64,000 bases of DNA from Betaproteobacteria bacterium MOLA814 (GTDB lineage: Bacteria > Pseudomonadota > Gammaproteobacteria > Burkholderiales > Burkholderiaceae_C). The number at the start of each line of letters is the position of its first letter. The first letter of the stretch is position 1. The translations under genes were made by a program, and so were the position numbers. The DNA lies in the NCBI GenBank assembly GCA_000496475.1, contig AYMW01000001.1, positions 58,613-122,612 of the forward strand, read 5' to 3'. Below the pieces are notes generated by a model. It ran no database searches. It worked only from the letters and a program-made list of their open reading frames with translations, and was not told where the DNA came from. Shown in pieces: positions 41,351 to 50,073 of the stretch.

Positions 41351-42673
41351 GTTGGTACGGGGCTCGGTCAAACGGCAACGTTTAATGGGCAGACTGATGG
41401 TGAACGTGGAACCTTGCCCTACCAAGCTGTCAACCAGCAACTCACCGCCATGACGCTGCGCAACGTGTTTAACAATCGCCAAACCTAAACCTGTGCCGCC
41501 TGTTTCGCGGGAACGGCTGCGGTCTACCCGGTAGAAACGCTCGGTCAAACGTGTCAAGTGTTCTGGCGAAATGCCAGGGCCAGTGTCGCGGACAACAAAC
41601 TTAAGCGCATCCATTGACACCTCCCAGCCAGCACTGATCACACCCCCATTGGGGGTGTAACGCACAGCGTTGCTCAACAAGTTGCTTAACGCACTGGTCA
41701 ACTCGCTGACGTTGCCAGTCAAGCTCACGCCAGCGGTTCCCAAGCTTTGCACAGTTTGGTTTTGCTTGCCCATCACGGTTGACAAGGCTTGCGCGTCTAT
41801 CAACGCGTTTTCAAGGAGTTTGTCACCGTCACACCACTCGTGCCAGCTCGGCACTGGGCTTCCCTCTAAACGAGATAACGTGAGCAAGTCAGCGACCAAC
41901 GTATCCATGCGGCTGGCCTGATGCGCCATCAGCCCCAAGTAATGGTGCTGCTCACTGGGTGTTAGGTTCAAAGACTGAAGTGTTTCGACAAAACCGCGAA
42001 TGACAGTCAGGGGTGTGCGGATTTCGTGTGAGACGTTGGCCACAAAATCGCGTCGCATAGATTCCGCCCGCTTGAGCGCGGTGACATCATTGGTCAACAT
42101 CAACAACCGATCGCGCCCATAGGGAAAAAACCGAATGGATATTTCAGCCATGGTATCGCCATTGACCACAAGTCCTGGTATCAATACAGATTTATCAAAT
42201 TGACGCTGCTGCAAATAGTTGGCAAAACTGGGGTTGCGAACCAAGTTACGAATGTATTGACGCACATCACGTTGAGAGTCAATACCAAGGTGATCGGAGG
42301 CTGACTGATTGGCCCACTCAATGCGACCCAAATCGTCCAGTAAAACAACACCATTAGGAGATGCTTGTATGGCAGATAAGAACTCGTCCAAACGGCGCTG
42401 ACTGTCCTGTGTTTTACGTTGCAATCGTTTGAATGACTTGCGTGAGCGCTCAATAAAATCACCCCAAACACCCAACAGTTTGGGCGGGTTGTTGTATCGG
42501 CGTGACTGCAACCAACGTGCCACGCGAGCAGCGCGCACACCATCCCAAATCACCCATAGCACCACACCTGCAACAGGACCCACTACAGACGCCTGTGTGT
42601 GCAAACCCACCAGCCTAACCAGCAGCGAGCCTACAAGCACGGCCAACAGCAACTCAATCAAACGCATAAACAT
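41312..42673 (-). CDS. phoR: Phosphate-regulon sensor histidine kinase PhoR
   Basis: Inner-membrane sensor kinase of 453 aa that phosphorylates PhoB when Pst transport is idle. Two N-terminal hydrophobic segments (residues 3-24 and 28-46) are followed by a basic linker, a PAS domain (about 95-200, VVLLDDLGRIEWANQSASDHLG), the H-box VSHEIRTPLTVIRG, the N-box NLLSNAVRYTPNGG, the G1 box DTGPGIS and G2 GTGLGLAIVKHVAQRHGG. Length and order match E. coli PhoR. It lies 65 bases after phoB. Starts at residue 1 or 3 are both possible. Confidence 0.93.
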   Translation of the reverse strand: MFMRLIELLLAVLVGSLLVRLVGLHTQASVVGPVAGVVLWVIWDGVRAARVARWLQSRRYNNPPKLLGVWGDFIERSRKSFKRLQRKTQDSQRRLDEFLSAIQASPNGVVLLDDLGRIEWANQSASDHLGIDSQRDVRQYIRNLVRNPSFANYLQQRQFDKSVLIPGLVVNGDTMAEISIRFFPYGRDRLLMLTNDVTALKRAESMRRDFVANVSHEIRTPLTVIRGFVETLQSLNLTPSEQHHYLGLMAHQASRMDTLVADLLTLSRLEGSPVPSWHEWCDGDKLLENALIDAQALSTVMGKQNQTVQSLGTAGVSLTGNVSELTSALSNLLSNAVRYTPNGGVISAGWEVSMDALKFVVRDTGPGISPEHLTRLTERFYRVDRSRSRETGGTGLGLAIVKHVAQRHGGELLVDSLVGQGSTFTISLPIKRCRLTEPRTNSTANALVDVNNL

Positions 42674-42738
42674 GAGATGGATTATGCCTTCATAGCTCTA
42701 CAGATTGGCGCTGACTTGGCAAGGATAGTTCACCATGA

Positions 42739-43446
42739 TCAAGTCTTTTTAGACAGAGTGGCCTGTGCCGTTAAGCGATAGCCTGCCCCGCGAACAGTCT
42801 CTACCGCGACGCCCCACTCACCCAAAGCCTCACGCAAGCGCTTGACATGCACATCGACAGTGCGCTCCTCAATGGCGGTGTCATCGCCCCACACCTGGTC
42901 TAGCAGCTGCACACGTGAATGCACACGTTCAGCGTGTTTCATAAAATGCGCCAACAGTTTGAACTCTGTCGGGCCAACTTTGACAGACTCACCGTCTACG
43001 CTGACGCGGTGACTAGACACGTCAAGGCTTATATGACCCACACGCAACAACTCAGCTGGCGCGCTGGGCGCATGTCGACGCAAGACAGCCCTCACCCTGG
43101 CTATGAGCTCTTGGGTAGAAAATGGCTTGGTCACGTAGTCATCGGCACCAGCGTTAAGACCCTGCACCTTGTCTTGCTCATCACCTTTGGCGGTCAGCAA
43201 CACAATAGGCATATTGCGGGTCCGTTCGGCGGCGCGCCATTTGCGTGTCAGGCTCTCGCCACTTTGGCCGGGCAACATCCAATCAAGCAACACCACATCT
43301 GGCAGATGAGCGTCAATTTCTCGCTGCGCAGCAACACCTTCAAATGCAATCACAGGCTCAAAACCGCTGTGGCGTAAGTTAACCGCAATCAACTCGGCAA
43401 TAGAGGGCTCATCCTCCACCACCAACACTCTAGGCATATCGTTCAT
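42739..43446 (-). CDS. phoB: Phosphate-regulon response regulator PhoB
   Basis: OmpR-class response regulator of 235 aa. The receiver domain has the acidic pair EDEPS (11-13), the phosphorylated Asp55 in VVLLDWMLPG and Lys in LLTAKGDE. The C-terminal winged helix contains VGPTEFKLLAHFMKHAERVHSR and ERTVDVHVKRLREAL, the PhoB-type DNA-reading helix. It binds Pho boxes, three of which I find in this window. phoB starts 109 bases after phoU, beyond a terminator, so it may have its own promoter. ATG 43446 and ATG 43437 are both possible; neither has a clear ribosome-binding site. Confidence 0.95.
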   Translation of the reverse strand: MNDMPRVLVVEDEPSIAELIAVNLRHSGFEPVIAFEGVAAQREIDAHLPDVVLLDWMLPGQSGESLTRKWRAAERTRNMPIVLLTAKGDEQDKVQGLNAGADDYVTKPFSTQELIARVRAVLRRHAPSAPAELLRVGHISLDVSSHRVSVDGESVKVGPTEFKLLAHFMKHAERVHSRVQLLDQVWGDDTAIEERTVDVHVKRLREALGEWGVAVETVRGAGYRLTAQATLSKKT

Positions 43447-43513
43447 AAACTAATTGGGCACAAAACACCACGCGGTTTAACCTGCCGAAAACCAGCAAGA
43501 CTGCGTCATGATT

Positions 43514-43548
43514 GAAAAAGAAAGGCAAGCACCAAAGGGGGGTGCTTG
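43514..43548 (-). terminator. Intrinsic terminator after phoU
   Basis: On the minus strand CAAGCACC and GGTGCTTG form an 8-bp stem around a 7-base loop, followed by CCTTTCTTTTT. It starts 8 bases after the phoU stop and should separate pst-phoU from phoB-phoR. Confidence 0.75.
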
Positions 43549-43555
43549 TAACGGC

Positions 43556-44257
43556 TTATTTGACCAGCGACTCGACGCTTTCTACAGAGGCGTGCCGCAC
43601 GTCCTCACCCTTAACCACATAGATGGTTGATTCAGCGATGTTTTTGGCATGATCACCAACCCGCTCTATCGCCTTAGCCAAAAACAACAAATTGAGTGAT
43701 GGCGATATGGTTCTGGCATCTTCCATGATGTAAGTCATCAATTTGCGTAAAAAGCCGTTGTATTCGCGGTCAATCAAGTCGTCTTCCTTGATGATGGTCA
43801 AGGCCATGTGAATATCTAAACGGGCAATGGCATCTAGCGACTTTCGCAGCAACTGAGACGCCAATTCGCTGGCTGTGTGCAACTCGGATATGGGCAAAGA
43901 CCGCGCTTCACCGCTGGCGATGATAGATTTGACCATGCGCGCCATTTTGGCCACCTCATCACCGGCGCGCTCTAAATTGTTCGTTGTACGAGACATGGCC
44001 ATCAGCAGACGCAAGTCACGTGCAGTAGGCTGGCGCCTGCCAATGATTGACGAGATATCACGGTCAAGCTCAAGCTCGAAGTTGTTCACGTCCACCTCGC
44101 GCTCAATCACAGCCTGGGCCACCTCACTGTCCATGTCGGACAGGGCTGTAATGGCATCGCGCAACTGAACCTCTACCAAACCGCCCATTTCCATGACGCG
44201 GGTGGAGATGGCATTTAGCTCTGTATCGAACTGGGATGAAATATGTTTTCCGCTCAT
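43556..44257 (-). CDS. phoU: Phosphate transport regulator PhoU
   Basis: Peripheral membrane protein of 233 aa that couples Pst transport to PhoR. It has the two tandem three-helix PhoU repeats with their metal-binding signatures: EVDVNNFELELDRD in the first and LIDREYNGFLRK plus AKAIERVGDHAKNIAE in the second. ATG 44257 matches the family start (MSGKHISSQFD). A TTG at 44263 overlaps the pstB stop as TTGA and has better spacing (5 bases) from AGGAAGG, so the true start may be two codons earlier. A terminator follows. Confidence 0.93.
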   Translation of the reverse strand: MSGKHISSQFDTELNAISTRVMEMGGLVEVQLRDAITALSDMDSEVAQAVIEREVDVNNFELELDRDISSIIGRRQPTARDLRLLMAMSRTTNNLERAGDEVAKMARMVKSIIASGEARSLPISELHTASELASQLLRKSLDAIARLDIHMALTIIKEDDLIDREYNGFLRKLMTYIMEDARTISPSLNLLFLAKAIERVGDHAKNIAESTIYVVKGEDVRHASVESVESLVK

Positions 44258-44259
44258 GA

Positions 44260-45048
44260 TCAACCAAACCTTCCTGTTATGTAGTCTTCAGTTTCCGAAC
44301 GCTTGGGCTTAAAGAACAGTTGTTCAGTATCGCCAAATTCAACGAGTTCACCCAAATACATATAAGCCGTGTAGTCAGACACTCGGGCAGCTTGCTGCAT
44401 GTTGTGCGTGACGATAGCAATGGTGTAGTCCTGCTTTAACTCATTGATCAACTCTTCCACTTTGGCGGTAGAAATGGGGTCTAACGCTGACGTGGGCTCG
44501 TCCAACAACAACACAGATGGCTTGATGGCCACGCTGCGCGCAATGCACAACCGTTGCTGCTGACCACCCGACAATGACAGGCCACTTTGGCTTAGCTTGT
44601 CTTTGGCTTCTTCCCAAATGGCGGCTTTGCGAAGGGACCACTCGACGCGGTCGTCCATATCGCTAGATGACAGCTTCTCGTACAACCGCACGCCAAAAGC
44701 GACGTTGTCATAAATGGACATGGGGAATGGCGTAGGCTTCTGAAACACCATGCCAATGCGAGAGCGAAGCAAGTTCAAATCTTGGCGGGCATCGAGTATG
44801 TTCTGACCATAAAATTTAATCTCACCCTCGGCACGCTGACCTGGGTAGAGCGAGTACATGCGATTGAGTGTGCGCAGCAGGGTTGACTTGCCACAGCCAG
44901 ACGGACCAATAAAAGCAGTTACTTTTTTCTCAGCAATACCCAAGTTGATGTCTTTCAGACCTTGGAAACTGCCATAGAAAAAGTTAAGGTCTTTGATCTC
45001 AAGTGCCAGCTTTTCAGCTGTTGGCGTTGTTGTGTCAACTGGTGTCAT
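44260..45048 (-). CDS. pstB: Phosphate ABC transporter ATPase PstB
   Basis: ATPase subunit of the Pst phosphate importer, 262 aa. It has Walker [10 protein letters not shown] (about residues 42-50), the Q-loop [16 protein letters not shown] characteristic of PstB, the signature [14 protein letters not shown], Walker [13 protein letters not shown] and the H-loop [11 protein letters not shown] 45048 is chosen for the family start; the frame runs open into the end of pstA. It follows pstA after a 94-base gap, longer than the other gaps of the operon, and overlaps the start region of phoU. Confidence 0.95.
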   Translation of the reverse strand: MTPVDTTTPTAEKLALEIKDLNFFYGSFQGLKDINLGIAEKKVTAFIGPSGCGKSTLLRTLNRMYSLYPGQRAEGEIKFYGQNILDARQDLNLLRSRIGMVFQKPTPFPMSIYDNVAFGVRLYEKLSSSDMDDRVEWSLRKAAIWEEAKDKLSQSGLSLSGGQQQRLCIARSVAIKPSVLLLDEPTSALDPISTAKVEELINELKQDYTIAIVTHNMQQAARVSDYTAYMYLGELVEFGDTEQLFFKPKRSETEDYITGRFG

Positions 45049-45142
45049 AACTTTATCTTTCGTTGCGCCAGCAGGTGGGGCGCCATGTGCGTCAATGCAT
45101 TCAAAATAAGGATGGCTTGAGGGGTATGGACTGGCATGTGCA

Positions 45143-46003
45143 TCAGCCCTTGCTCTTGTCTCTAAACACCACACGGGCCACAACGTTGATGGCCAGCACA
45201 GCAAACGTAATCAACAACGCGCCGCCCCAAGCCAGCGACACCCAGTCGTCGTATGGGCTCATGGCGAATTGGTAAATGACCACAGGCAAACTGGCCACCG
45301 GTGTACCCATGTCTGTGCTCATAAACTGGTTGCTCAAAGCGGTAAACAACAGTGGCGCGGTTTCGCCGCTGACGCGGGCAATGGCCAATAAAATACCAGT
45401 CACAACGCCACTGCTAGACGCGCGCAGCACCACAGCTGTGGAGACTTTCCACTTGGGCGCACCTAAAGCAGTCGCAGCTTCGCGCAATGGGGATGGCACC
45501 AAGCGCAGCATATTCTCTGTGGTTCTGACCACCACGGGTAGCGCAATCAAGCCCAGCGCAATAGAGCCAGCCCATCCCGAAAAATTACCCATGGGCACCA
45601 CCACCAAAGCATATACAAACAAGCCAATCACAATGCTAGGAGCCGATAACATGATGTCAGTCACAAACCGTGTCAGGGCAGCAAACTTGCTGTCGTGACC
45701 ATACTCACTGAGGTAAATGCCCGCCAATATGCCAATAGGGGTGCTGACCAACGTACAGGCTGCCACCATCAGCAAGCTGCCAACGATCGCGTTGGCCAAA
45801 CCGCCGGGACTACCAGGGGCAGGCGTTGACTCCACAAACATGGACCAACTGATGGCATCCAAACCCTTGTACAGCAACACGCCCAAAATCCAAAACAACG
45901 CCATCAGACCAATGGCCATGGCCAACATGGACAGCGTGATACCAATGGAGTTGGAGCGTCGGCGCTTGGCGTAAATAGCCTTGTTAATTTTGTGCTCGAT
46001 CAT
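45143..46003 (-). CDS. pstA: Phosphate ABC transporter permease PstA
   Basis: One of the two membrane subunits of the Pst importer, 286 aa. Six hydrophobic segments are visible. The EAA-type cytoplasmic loop is [32 protein letters not shown], and the family start [16 protein letters not shown] and [16 protein letters not shown] are typical of PstA. Its ATG overlaps the pstC stop by 4 bases (ATGA), so the two permeases are translationally coupled. Confidence 0.94.
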   Translation of the reverse strand: MIEHKINKAIYAKRRRSNSIGITLSMLAMAIGLMALFWILGVLLYKGLDAISWSMFVESTPAPGSPGGLANAIVGSLLMVAACTLVSTPIGILAGIYLSEYGHDSKFAALTRFVTDIMLSAPSIVIGLFVYALVVVPMGNFSGWAGSIALGLIALPVVVRTTENMLRLVPSPLREAATALGAPKWKVSTAVVLRASSSGVVTGILLAIARVSGETAPLLFTALSNQFMSTDMGTPVASLPVVIYQFAMSPYDDWVSLAWGGALLITFAVLAINVVARVVFRDKSKG

Positions 46004-47013
46004 GTTTTGCTACCCTGTGCTTTTTCCATGTTGCTGAGCATGTACTTGGCAGCGGCCAAGACGGCAAAGGTGATTAAGAACAACACCAAGCCTAATGCAA
46101 ACAATGAAGACACATGCAACTCACTGTCGGCCTCGGCGAACTCGTTGGCCAGGGTTGACGCAATAGAATTACCCAAGCCAAACAAGGACCCGCTGATTTT
46201 GTGGGCGTTGCCAATAACAAAAGTTACCGCCATGGTCTCGCCAAGGGCGCGGCCCAAGCCCAACATGATGCCGCCAATCACACCGGCCCGGGTGTAAGGC
46301 AACACGATTCGCGTCACCACCTCCCAAGTGGTACACCCCAAACCGTAGGCCGACTCTTTGAGGACGGGTGGGACTATGGCGAACACATCGCGCATCACTG
46401 AGGCAATAAACGGCAAAATCATCACCGCCAAAATCAGACCCGCAGTCAGCACGCCCAAGCCAATTTGAGCCCCCGAAAACAACCTGCCAAACACGGGAAT
46501 CATGCCAAATGTGTCAGCCAACAGCGGTTGGCCGTAGTCCGCAAATAAGGGCGCGAAAATAAACAAACCAAACATGCCATAAATAATGGATGGCACGCCA
46601 GCGAGTAACTCAACGCACACACCCAGCGGGCGACGCAGCCAGACTGGGCAGGTTTCCGTAAGGAATAACGCAATGCCAAAACTCAGCGGCACGGCAATCA
46701 ACAATGCAATGGTGGCGGAAATAACGGTACCAAAGATAGCGATGGCAGCGCCAAAGTCATCGTTGACAATGTCCCACTCGACTTTTGTTAAAAAACCAAA
46801 ACCAAAAGCTTGTAAAGCTGGCCAAGCCTTGATGGTGAGCGAAGCAATGATGCCCACCAAAGCCAACAGCACAGTCAGGGCAAAGCCCATGGTGATTTTG
46901 TGAAAGAAAAAATCCTGCCAACGCTGACGCTGAACGATGCCCATGCGCTGCTCTTCGGTTAAAGAGGACGCCGAGCTCAAATGATCGTGAGCGCTTGCAG
47001 ATGCTAGTGTCAT
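46000..47013 (-). CDS. pstC: Phosphate ABC transporter permease PstC
   Basis: Second membrane subunit of the importer, 337 aa. It has a long cytoplasmic N terminus (about 45 residues), then six hydrophobic segments. The visible signature parts are [44 protein letters not shown] and the EAA loop [28 protein letters not shown]. It lies 107 bases after pstS, with a hairpin in the gap, and overlaps pstA by 4 bases. Confidence 0.95.
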   Translation of the reverse strand: MTLASASAHDHLSSASSLTEEQRMGIVQRQRWQDFFFHKITMGFALTVLLALVGIIASLTIKAWPALQAFGFGFLTKVEWDIVNDDFGAAIAIFGTVISATIALLIAVPLSFGIALFLTETCPVWLRRPLGVCVELLAGVPSIIYGMFGLFIFAPLFADYGQPLLADTFGMIPVFGRLFSGAQIGLGVLTAGLILAVMILPFIASVMRDVFAIVPPVLKESAYGLGCTTWEVVTRIVLPYTRAGVIGGIMLGLGRALGETMAVTFVIGNAHKISGSLFGLGNSIASTLANEFAEADSELHVSSLFALGLVLFLITFAVLAAAKYMLSNMEKAQGSKT

Positions 47014-47079
47014 TCAAACCAACTCAAGTTAAACAGCTTGCGCACAAAACGCTCGCTGCGAATCAATACAAACAAGTTC

Positions 47080-47098
47080 AGGCACGCGTGTGGTGCCT
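47080..47098 (-). repeat. Hairpin between pstS and pstC
   Basis: AGGCAC and GTGCCT form a 6-bp stem around a 7-base loop in the gap after pstS. Such an intercistronic hairpin could stabilise the pstS part of the transcript and give more binding protein than permease. No T run follows. Confidence 0.4.
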
Positions 47099-47120
47099 AA
47101 ACTCGGTACAAGAACTCGAA

Positions 47121-48146
47121 TTAGTTCTTGATTTCCGTCCATACCGTGTTGCGAATGTAATCAATAGCTTTGGCAGGCATCGCTACATAATCCAACTCAT
47201 CCGCCAATTTGGCACCGTCTTTAAACGCCCAGTTAAAGAAAGCCAAGGCTTCTTTAGATTTACCGGCATCTTGCGGCTGCTTGTACATCAAGATGAACGA
47301 AGCAGTCGTGATAGGCCAGCTGTTTGCGCCTGGCTGGTTGTTCAGTGACAACGCCATACCAGGTGCTTTTGACCAGTCTGCGCCAGCTGCGGCGGCTGCA
47401 AAGTTGTCACCACTTGGTGCAACAAATTTGCCATCAGCAGTTTTCAACAATGCGACAGGCAACTTGTTCACTTTGGCATAAGCGTATTCAACATAGCCAA
47501 TTGAGCCTTTGATTTTCTCAACGTTGGCAGCAACACCAGCGTTGCCCTTGCCGCCTACCGACGCATCAGCTGGCCACTTAACGGCTTTGCCAGCACCCAC
47601 TTTGTCAGCGAAGTCTTTAGACATCATGGACAAGTACTCGGTAAACACAGATGTTGTGCCAGAGCCGTCAGCACGGTGAGACACGGTGATGTACTGGTTT
47701 GGCAACTTCAGATCAGGGTTTAATGCTGCAATTTTTGCATCATCCCACTTGGTGATGTTGCCCATAAAGATATCGGCCAAGGTGACACCATCTAACTTCA
47801 GGGCGCCAGAGGCAATACCTTTGATGTTGTAAATGGCCACTACACCACCAATAATGGCGGGGAATTGAACCAAACCCTCTTTGGACACCTCGTCGCCGGA
47901 CATGGGGGCGTCGGTCGCACCGAAGTCAACCGTTTTGGCTTTAATTTGCTTGATACCGCCTGATGAACCGATGGATTGGTAGTTCACGGCTTTGCCAGTG
48001 GCAGCCTTGTAGGCTTCTGCCCACTTGGCGTAAATGGGGGCTGGGAAAGATGCGCCGGCGCCGGTCACGTCTTGCGCAAAGGCAGACACGGTCACGACAG
48101 AACTGATCATCACTGCCAGCAAGGACTTGGAAAACGTCATCTTCAT
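47121..48146 (-). CDS. pstS: Periplasmic phosphate-binding protein PstS
   Basis: High-affinity phosphate receptor of the Pst importer, 341 aa, with a signal peptide (KMTFSKSLLAVMISSVVTVSAFA). The mature start DVTGAGASFPAPIYAKWAEAY, the phosphate-contacting SIGSSGGIKQIKAKTVDFGATDAPM and the SHRADGSGTTSVFTEYL loop are classical. ATG 48146 is chosen because AGAGGTG lies about 6 bases upstream; an in-frame GTG three codons earlier overlaps that site. A Pho box lies 63 bases upstream. First gene of pstSCAB-phoU. Confidence 0.96.
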   Translation of the reverse strand: MKMTFSKSLLAVMISSVVTVSAFAQDVTGAGASFPAPIYAKWAEAYKAATGKAVNYQSIGSSGGIKQIKAKTVDFGATDAPMSGDEVSKEGLVQFPAIIGGVVAIYNIKGIASGALKLDGVTLADIFMGNITKWDDAKIAALNPDLKLPNQYITVSHRADGSGTTSVFTEYLSMMSKDFADKVGAGKAVKWPADASVGGKGNAGVAANVEKIKGSIGYVEYAYAKVNKLPVALLKTADGKFVAPSGDNFAAAAAGADWSKAPGMALSLNNQPGANSWPITTASFILMYKQPQDAGKSKEALAFFNWAFKDGAKLADELDYVAMPAKAIDYIRNTVWTEIKN

Positions 48147-48208
48147 GGGAATCACCTCTATAAATTACGTGTTCGAACCAAACACAAGATGAACTGTAAA
48201 AGTTGTTT

Positions 48209-48226
48209 GTGACGGTTTTGTGACAA
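48209..48226 (-). promoter_or_regulatory. Pho box in front of pstS
   Basis: On the minus strand TTGTCAC-AAAA-CCGTCAC gives two 7-bp direct repeats with 11-bp period, each 5 of 7 to the E. coli half-site CTGTCAT. A possible -10 (TTACAG) follows 9 bases later, the normal distance when PhoB replaces a -35. It points to pstS. Confidence 0.8.
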
Positions 48227-48284
48227 ACCGTCATAAACAACAAGATTGCCCGTTTTGCAGCTGCAAACAACTCCTCATAGTGTA

Positions 48285-48302
48285 ATGTCATGCAGTTGTC
48301 AC
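48285..48302 (+). promoter_or_regulatory. Pho box in front of ppx
   Basis: ATGTCAT-GCAG-TTGTCAC gives two half-sites with 11-bp period, 6 of 7 and 5 of 7 to CTGTCAT. It points to ppx, 63 bases before its ATG, the mirror image of the pstS arrangement. Confidence 0.65.
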
Positions 48303-48365
48303 AATCCAACAATACCGTTGGACACCATTGCTTCAGCAATATGCCCCCCCTGCACACCTATTTAT

Positions 48366-49850
48366 ATGAACAACGGCGACTTATTAGCGGCTATTGATAT
48401 TGGCTCCAACAGCTTTCGACTGGAAGTCGCTAGATATGTCAATGGTTACATTGAACGCGTTGACTACCTCAAAGAAACTGTACGACTGGGGGCAAACCTC
48501 GATGACAACAAGGCGCTCAGCCAAGATGCCATGGACAGAGGTTGGGCATGCTTGGCCCGATTTGGTGAACGCATCAGAGGCTTCTCCACCAACAACGTAA
48601 CGGCTATTGCCACCCAAACCTTGCGCGAAGCCAGCAACCGATCTGTGTTTGTGGCAACAGGACAGCAGTATCTGGGATTCAACATAGACGTCATAGCCGG
48701 GCAAGAGGAAGCACGCCTCATTTACCAAGGGGTTGCCCACAACCTGCCAGATGACAGCCGCCCCAGGATGGTCATAGACATAGGTGGCCGCTCAACAGAG
48801 TTTATGTTGGGTCAAGGCCTGCGGTCATCGGCATTGGCATCCTACAAAGTGGGCAGCGTGTCGTGGTCTCAGCGCTATTTCGCCAACGGACAACTGACGC
48901 CACAGGCGTTCAACAACGCCACAGTGGCAGCCAAAGCATTGTTAGAAGAAACACTTGGCACTTTCAGTAAAGCGCATTGGGCGACCGCTTATGGCTCGTC
49001 CGGCACCGTTGGGGCTGTCGATGAAGTGCTGAGAGCCAACGGACGCGGCGCGACGGGCATTTCACACAGCGACCTGCGGTGGCTCATTACCAAGTTATGC
49101 GACTACAAATACAGCGAGTATGTAGACATCGCAGGCATCAAAGCAGACAGAAAACCTGTCATCGGCGGGGGCGTGAGTATCTTAAAAGCTATTTTTGAGC
49201 TGTTCGATATAGACACCATGCAGGTAGCCAAGGGCGCGCTGCGCCACGGCGCCTTACAGGACTTGGTCAAACGCGACACACCTCGCGCAGAATTGCGCCA
49301 CCACACAGTGGACTACCTGATGCAGCGTTTCAACGTAGACGCCTTGCAAGCCAGCCGTGTGTCCCAAACAGCATTGCACTTGTTTGACCAAGTAGACACC
49401 CAACAAACAGACTTGAAAAGCGCCAGGCAACGGCTGATGTGGGCGAGTCAATTACATGAGGTTGGGAGCATCGTGTCCCACAACGACTTGCCCATTCATG
49501 GGGCTTACATGCTGGGCCATGTCGACGCGCCAGGGTTTTCAATCGACGAGCTGCATGTGCTGAGCCAGTTGGTACTGGGCCAGCGCGGTAAACTTAAAAA
49601 AGTTGACGCCATGCTGGTTGATACCAGTTTTGCAAAACAATTGTTGTGTTTAAGACTGGCCTGCTTGCTGTGCCATGCACGTAAAACACCAGATCTCAAC
49701 ACACTCAAGCTTAGATGTGATGCACACGGCTACACACTCAGATTGCACCCCACATGGGCGCAACACTTTCCGCAGTCCATCTGGCTGCTAGAAGAGGAAG
49801 TTAAATACTGGGCACGTACCGAGACCTTGCTGCACATTGAGGGCATCTAG
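48366..49850 (+). CDS. ppx: Exopolyphosphatase Ppx/GppA
   Basis: Hydrolyses terminal phosphate from polyphosphate (or pppGpp), 494 aa. The ASKHA-type phosphate-binding loops are AAIDIGSNSFRLEVARY at the N terminus and MVIDIGGRSTEFMLGQG; Glu in AGQEEARLIYQG is the expected catalytic base. The C-terminal half is an HD-like helical domain with HEVGSIVSHNDLPIHGAYML. ATG 48366 is the family start; it has no Shine-Dalgarno sequence. The frame extends upstream to 48246 across the Pho box, which argues against the longer form. Divergent from pstS and convergent with ppk. Confidence 0.93.
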   Translation: MNNGDLLAAIDIGSNSFRLEVARYVNGYIERVDYLKETVRLGANLDDNKALSQDAMDRGWACLARFGERIRGFSTNNVTAIATQTLREASNRSVFVATGQQYLGFNIDVIAGQEEARLIYQGVAHNLPDDSRPRMVIDIGGRSTEFMLGQGLRSSALASYKVGSVSWSQRYFANGQLTPQAFNNATVAAKALLEETLGTFSKAHWATAYGSSGTVGAVDEVLRANGRGATGISHSDLRWLITKLCDYKYSEYVDIAGIKADRKPVIGGGVSILKAIFELFDIDTMQVAKGALRHGALQDLVKRDTPRAELRHHTVDYLMQRFNVDALQASRVSQTALHLFDQVDTQQTDLKSARQRLMWASQLHEVGSIVSHNDLPIHGAYMLGHVDAPGFSIDELHVLSQLVLGQRGKLKKVDAMLVDTSFAKQLLCLRLACLLCHARKTPDLNTLKLRCDAHGYTLRLHPTWAQHFPQSIWLLEEEVKYWARTETLLHIEGI

Positions 49851-49895
49851 GCTCGTTCACAACAACAGGGGCTAAGCGTAGAGGGGCAACAACGT

Positions 49896-49915
49896 GTTGA
49901 AGTCATGACGTCAAC
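49896..49915. repeat. 20-bp imperfect palindrome between ppx and ppk
   Basis: GTTGA and TCAAC flank GTCATGAC, itself a perfect palindrome, with one mismatch between. It lies in the 223-base gap between the convergent ppx and ppk genes, where no T-rich terminator is seen. Confidence 0.4.
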
Positions 49916-50073
49916 CACCCATACGGTTTACATTGTTGTTTTCTAGTTTCACGAAATAAAACATTGCAAAAACAACCAGCAATGACGACAAGAAAAAATA
50001 AATTAATACGAGTCAACATGACCTGACAAGGGCTTCGCGCAAACAAACAGCTGATTGTTTGATCGTTTACAAG

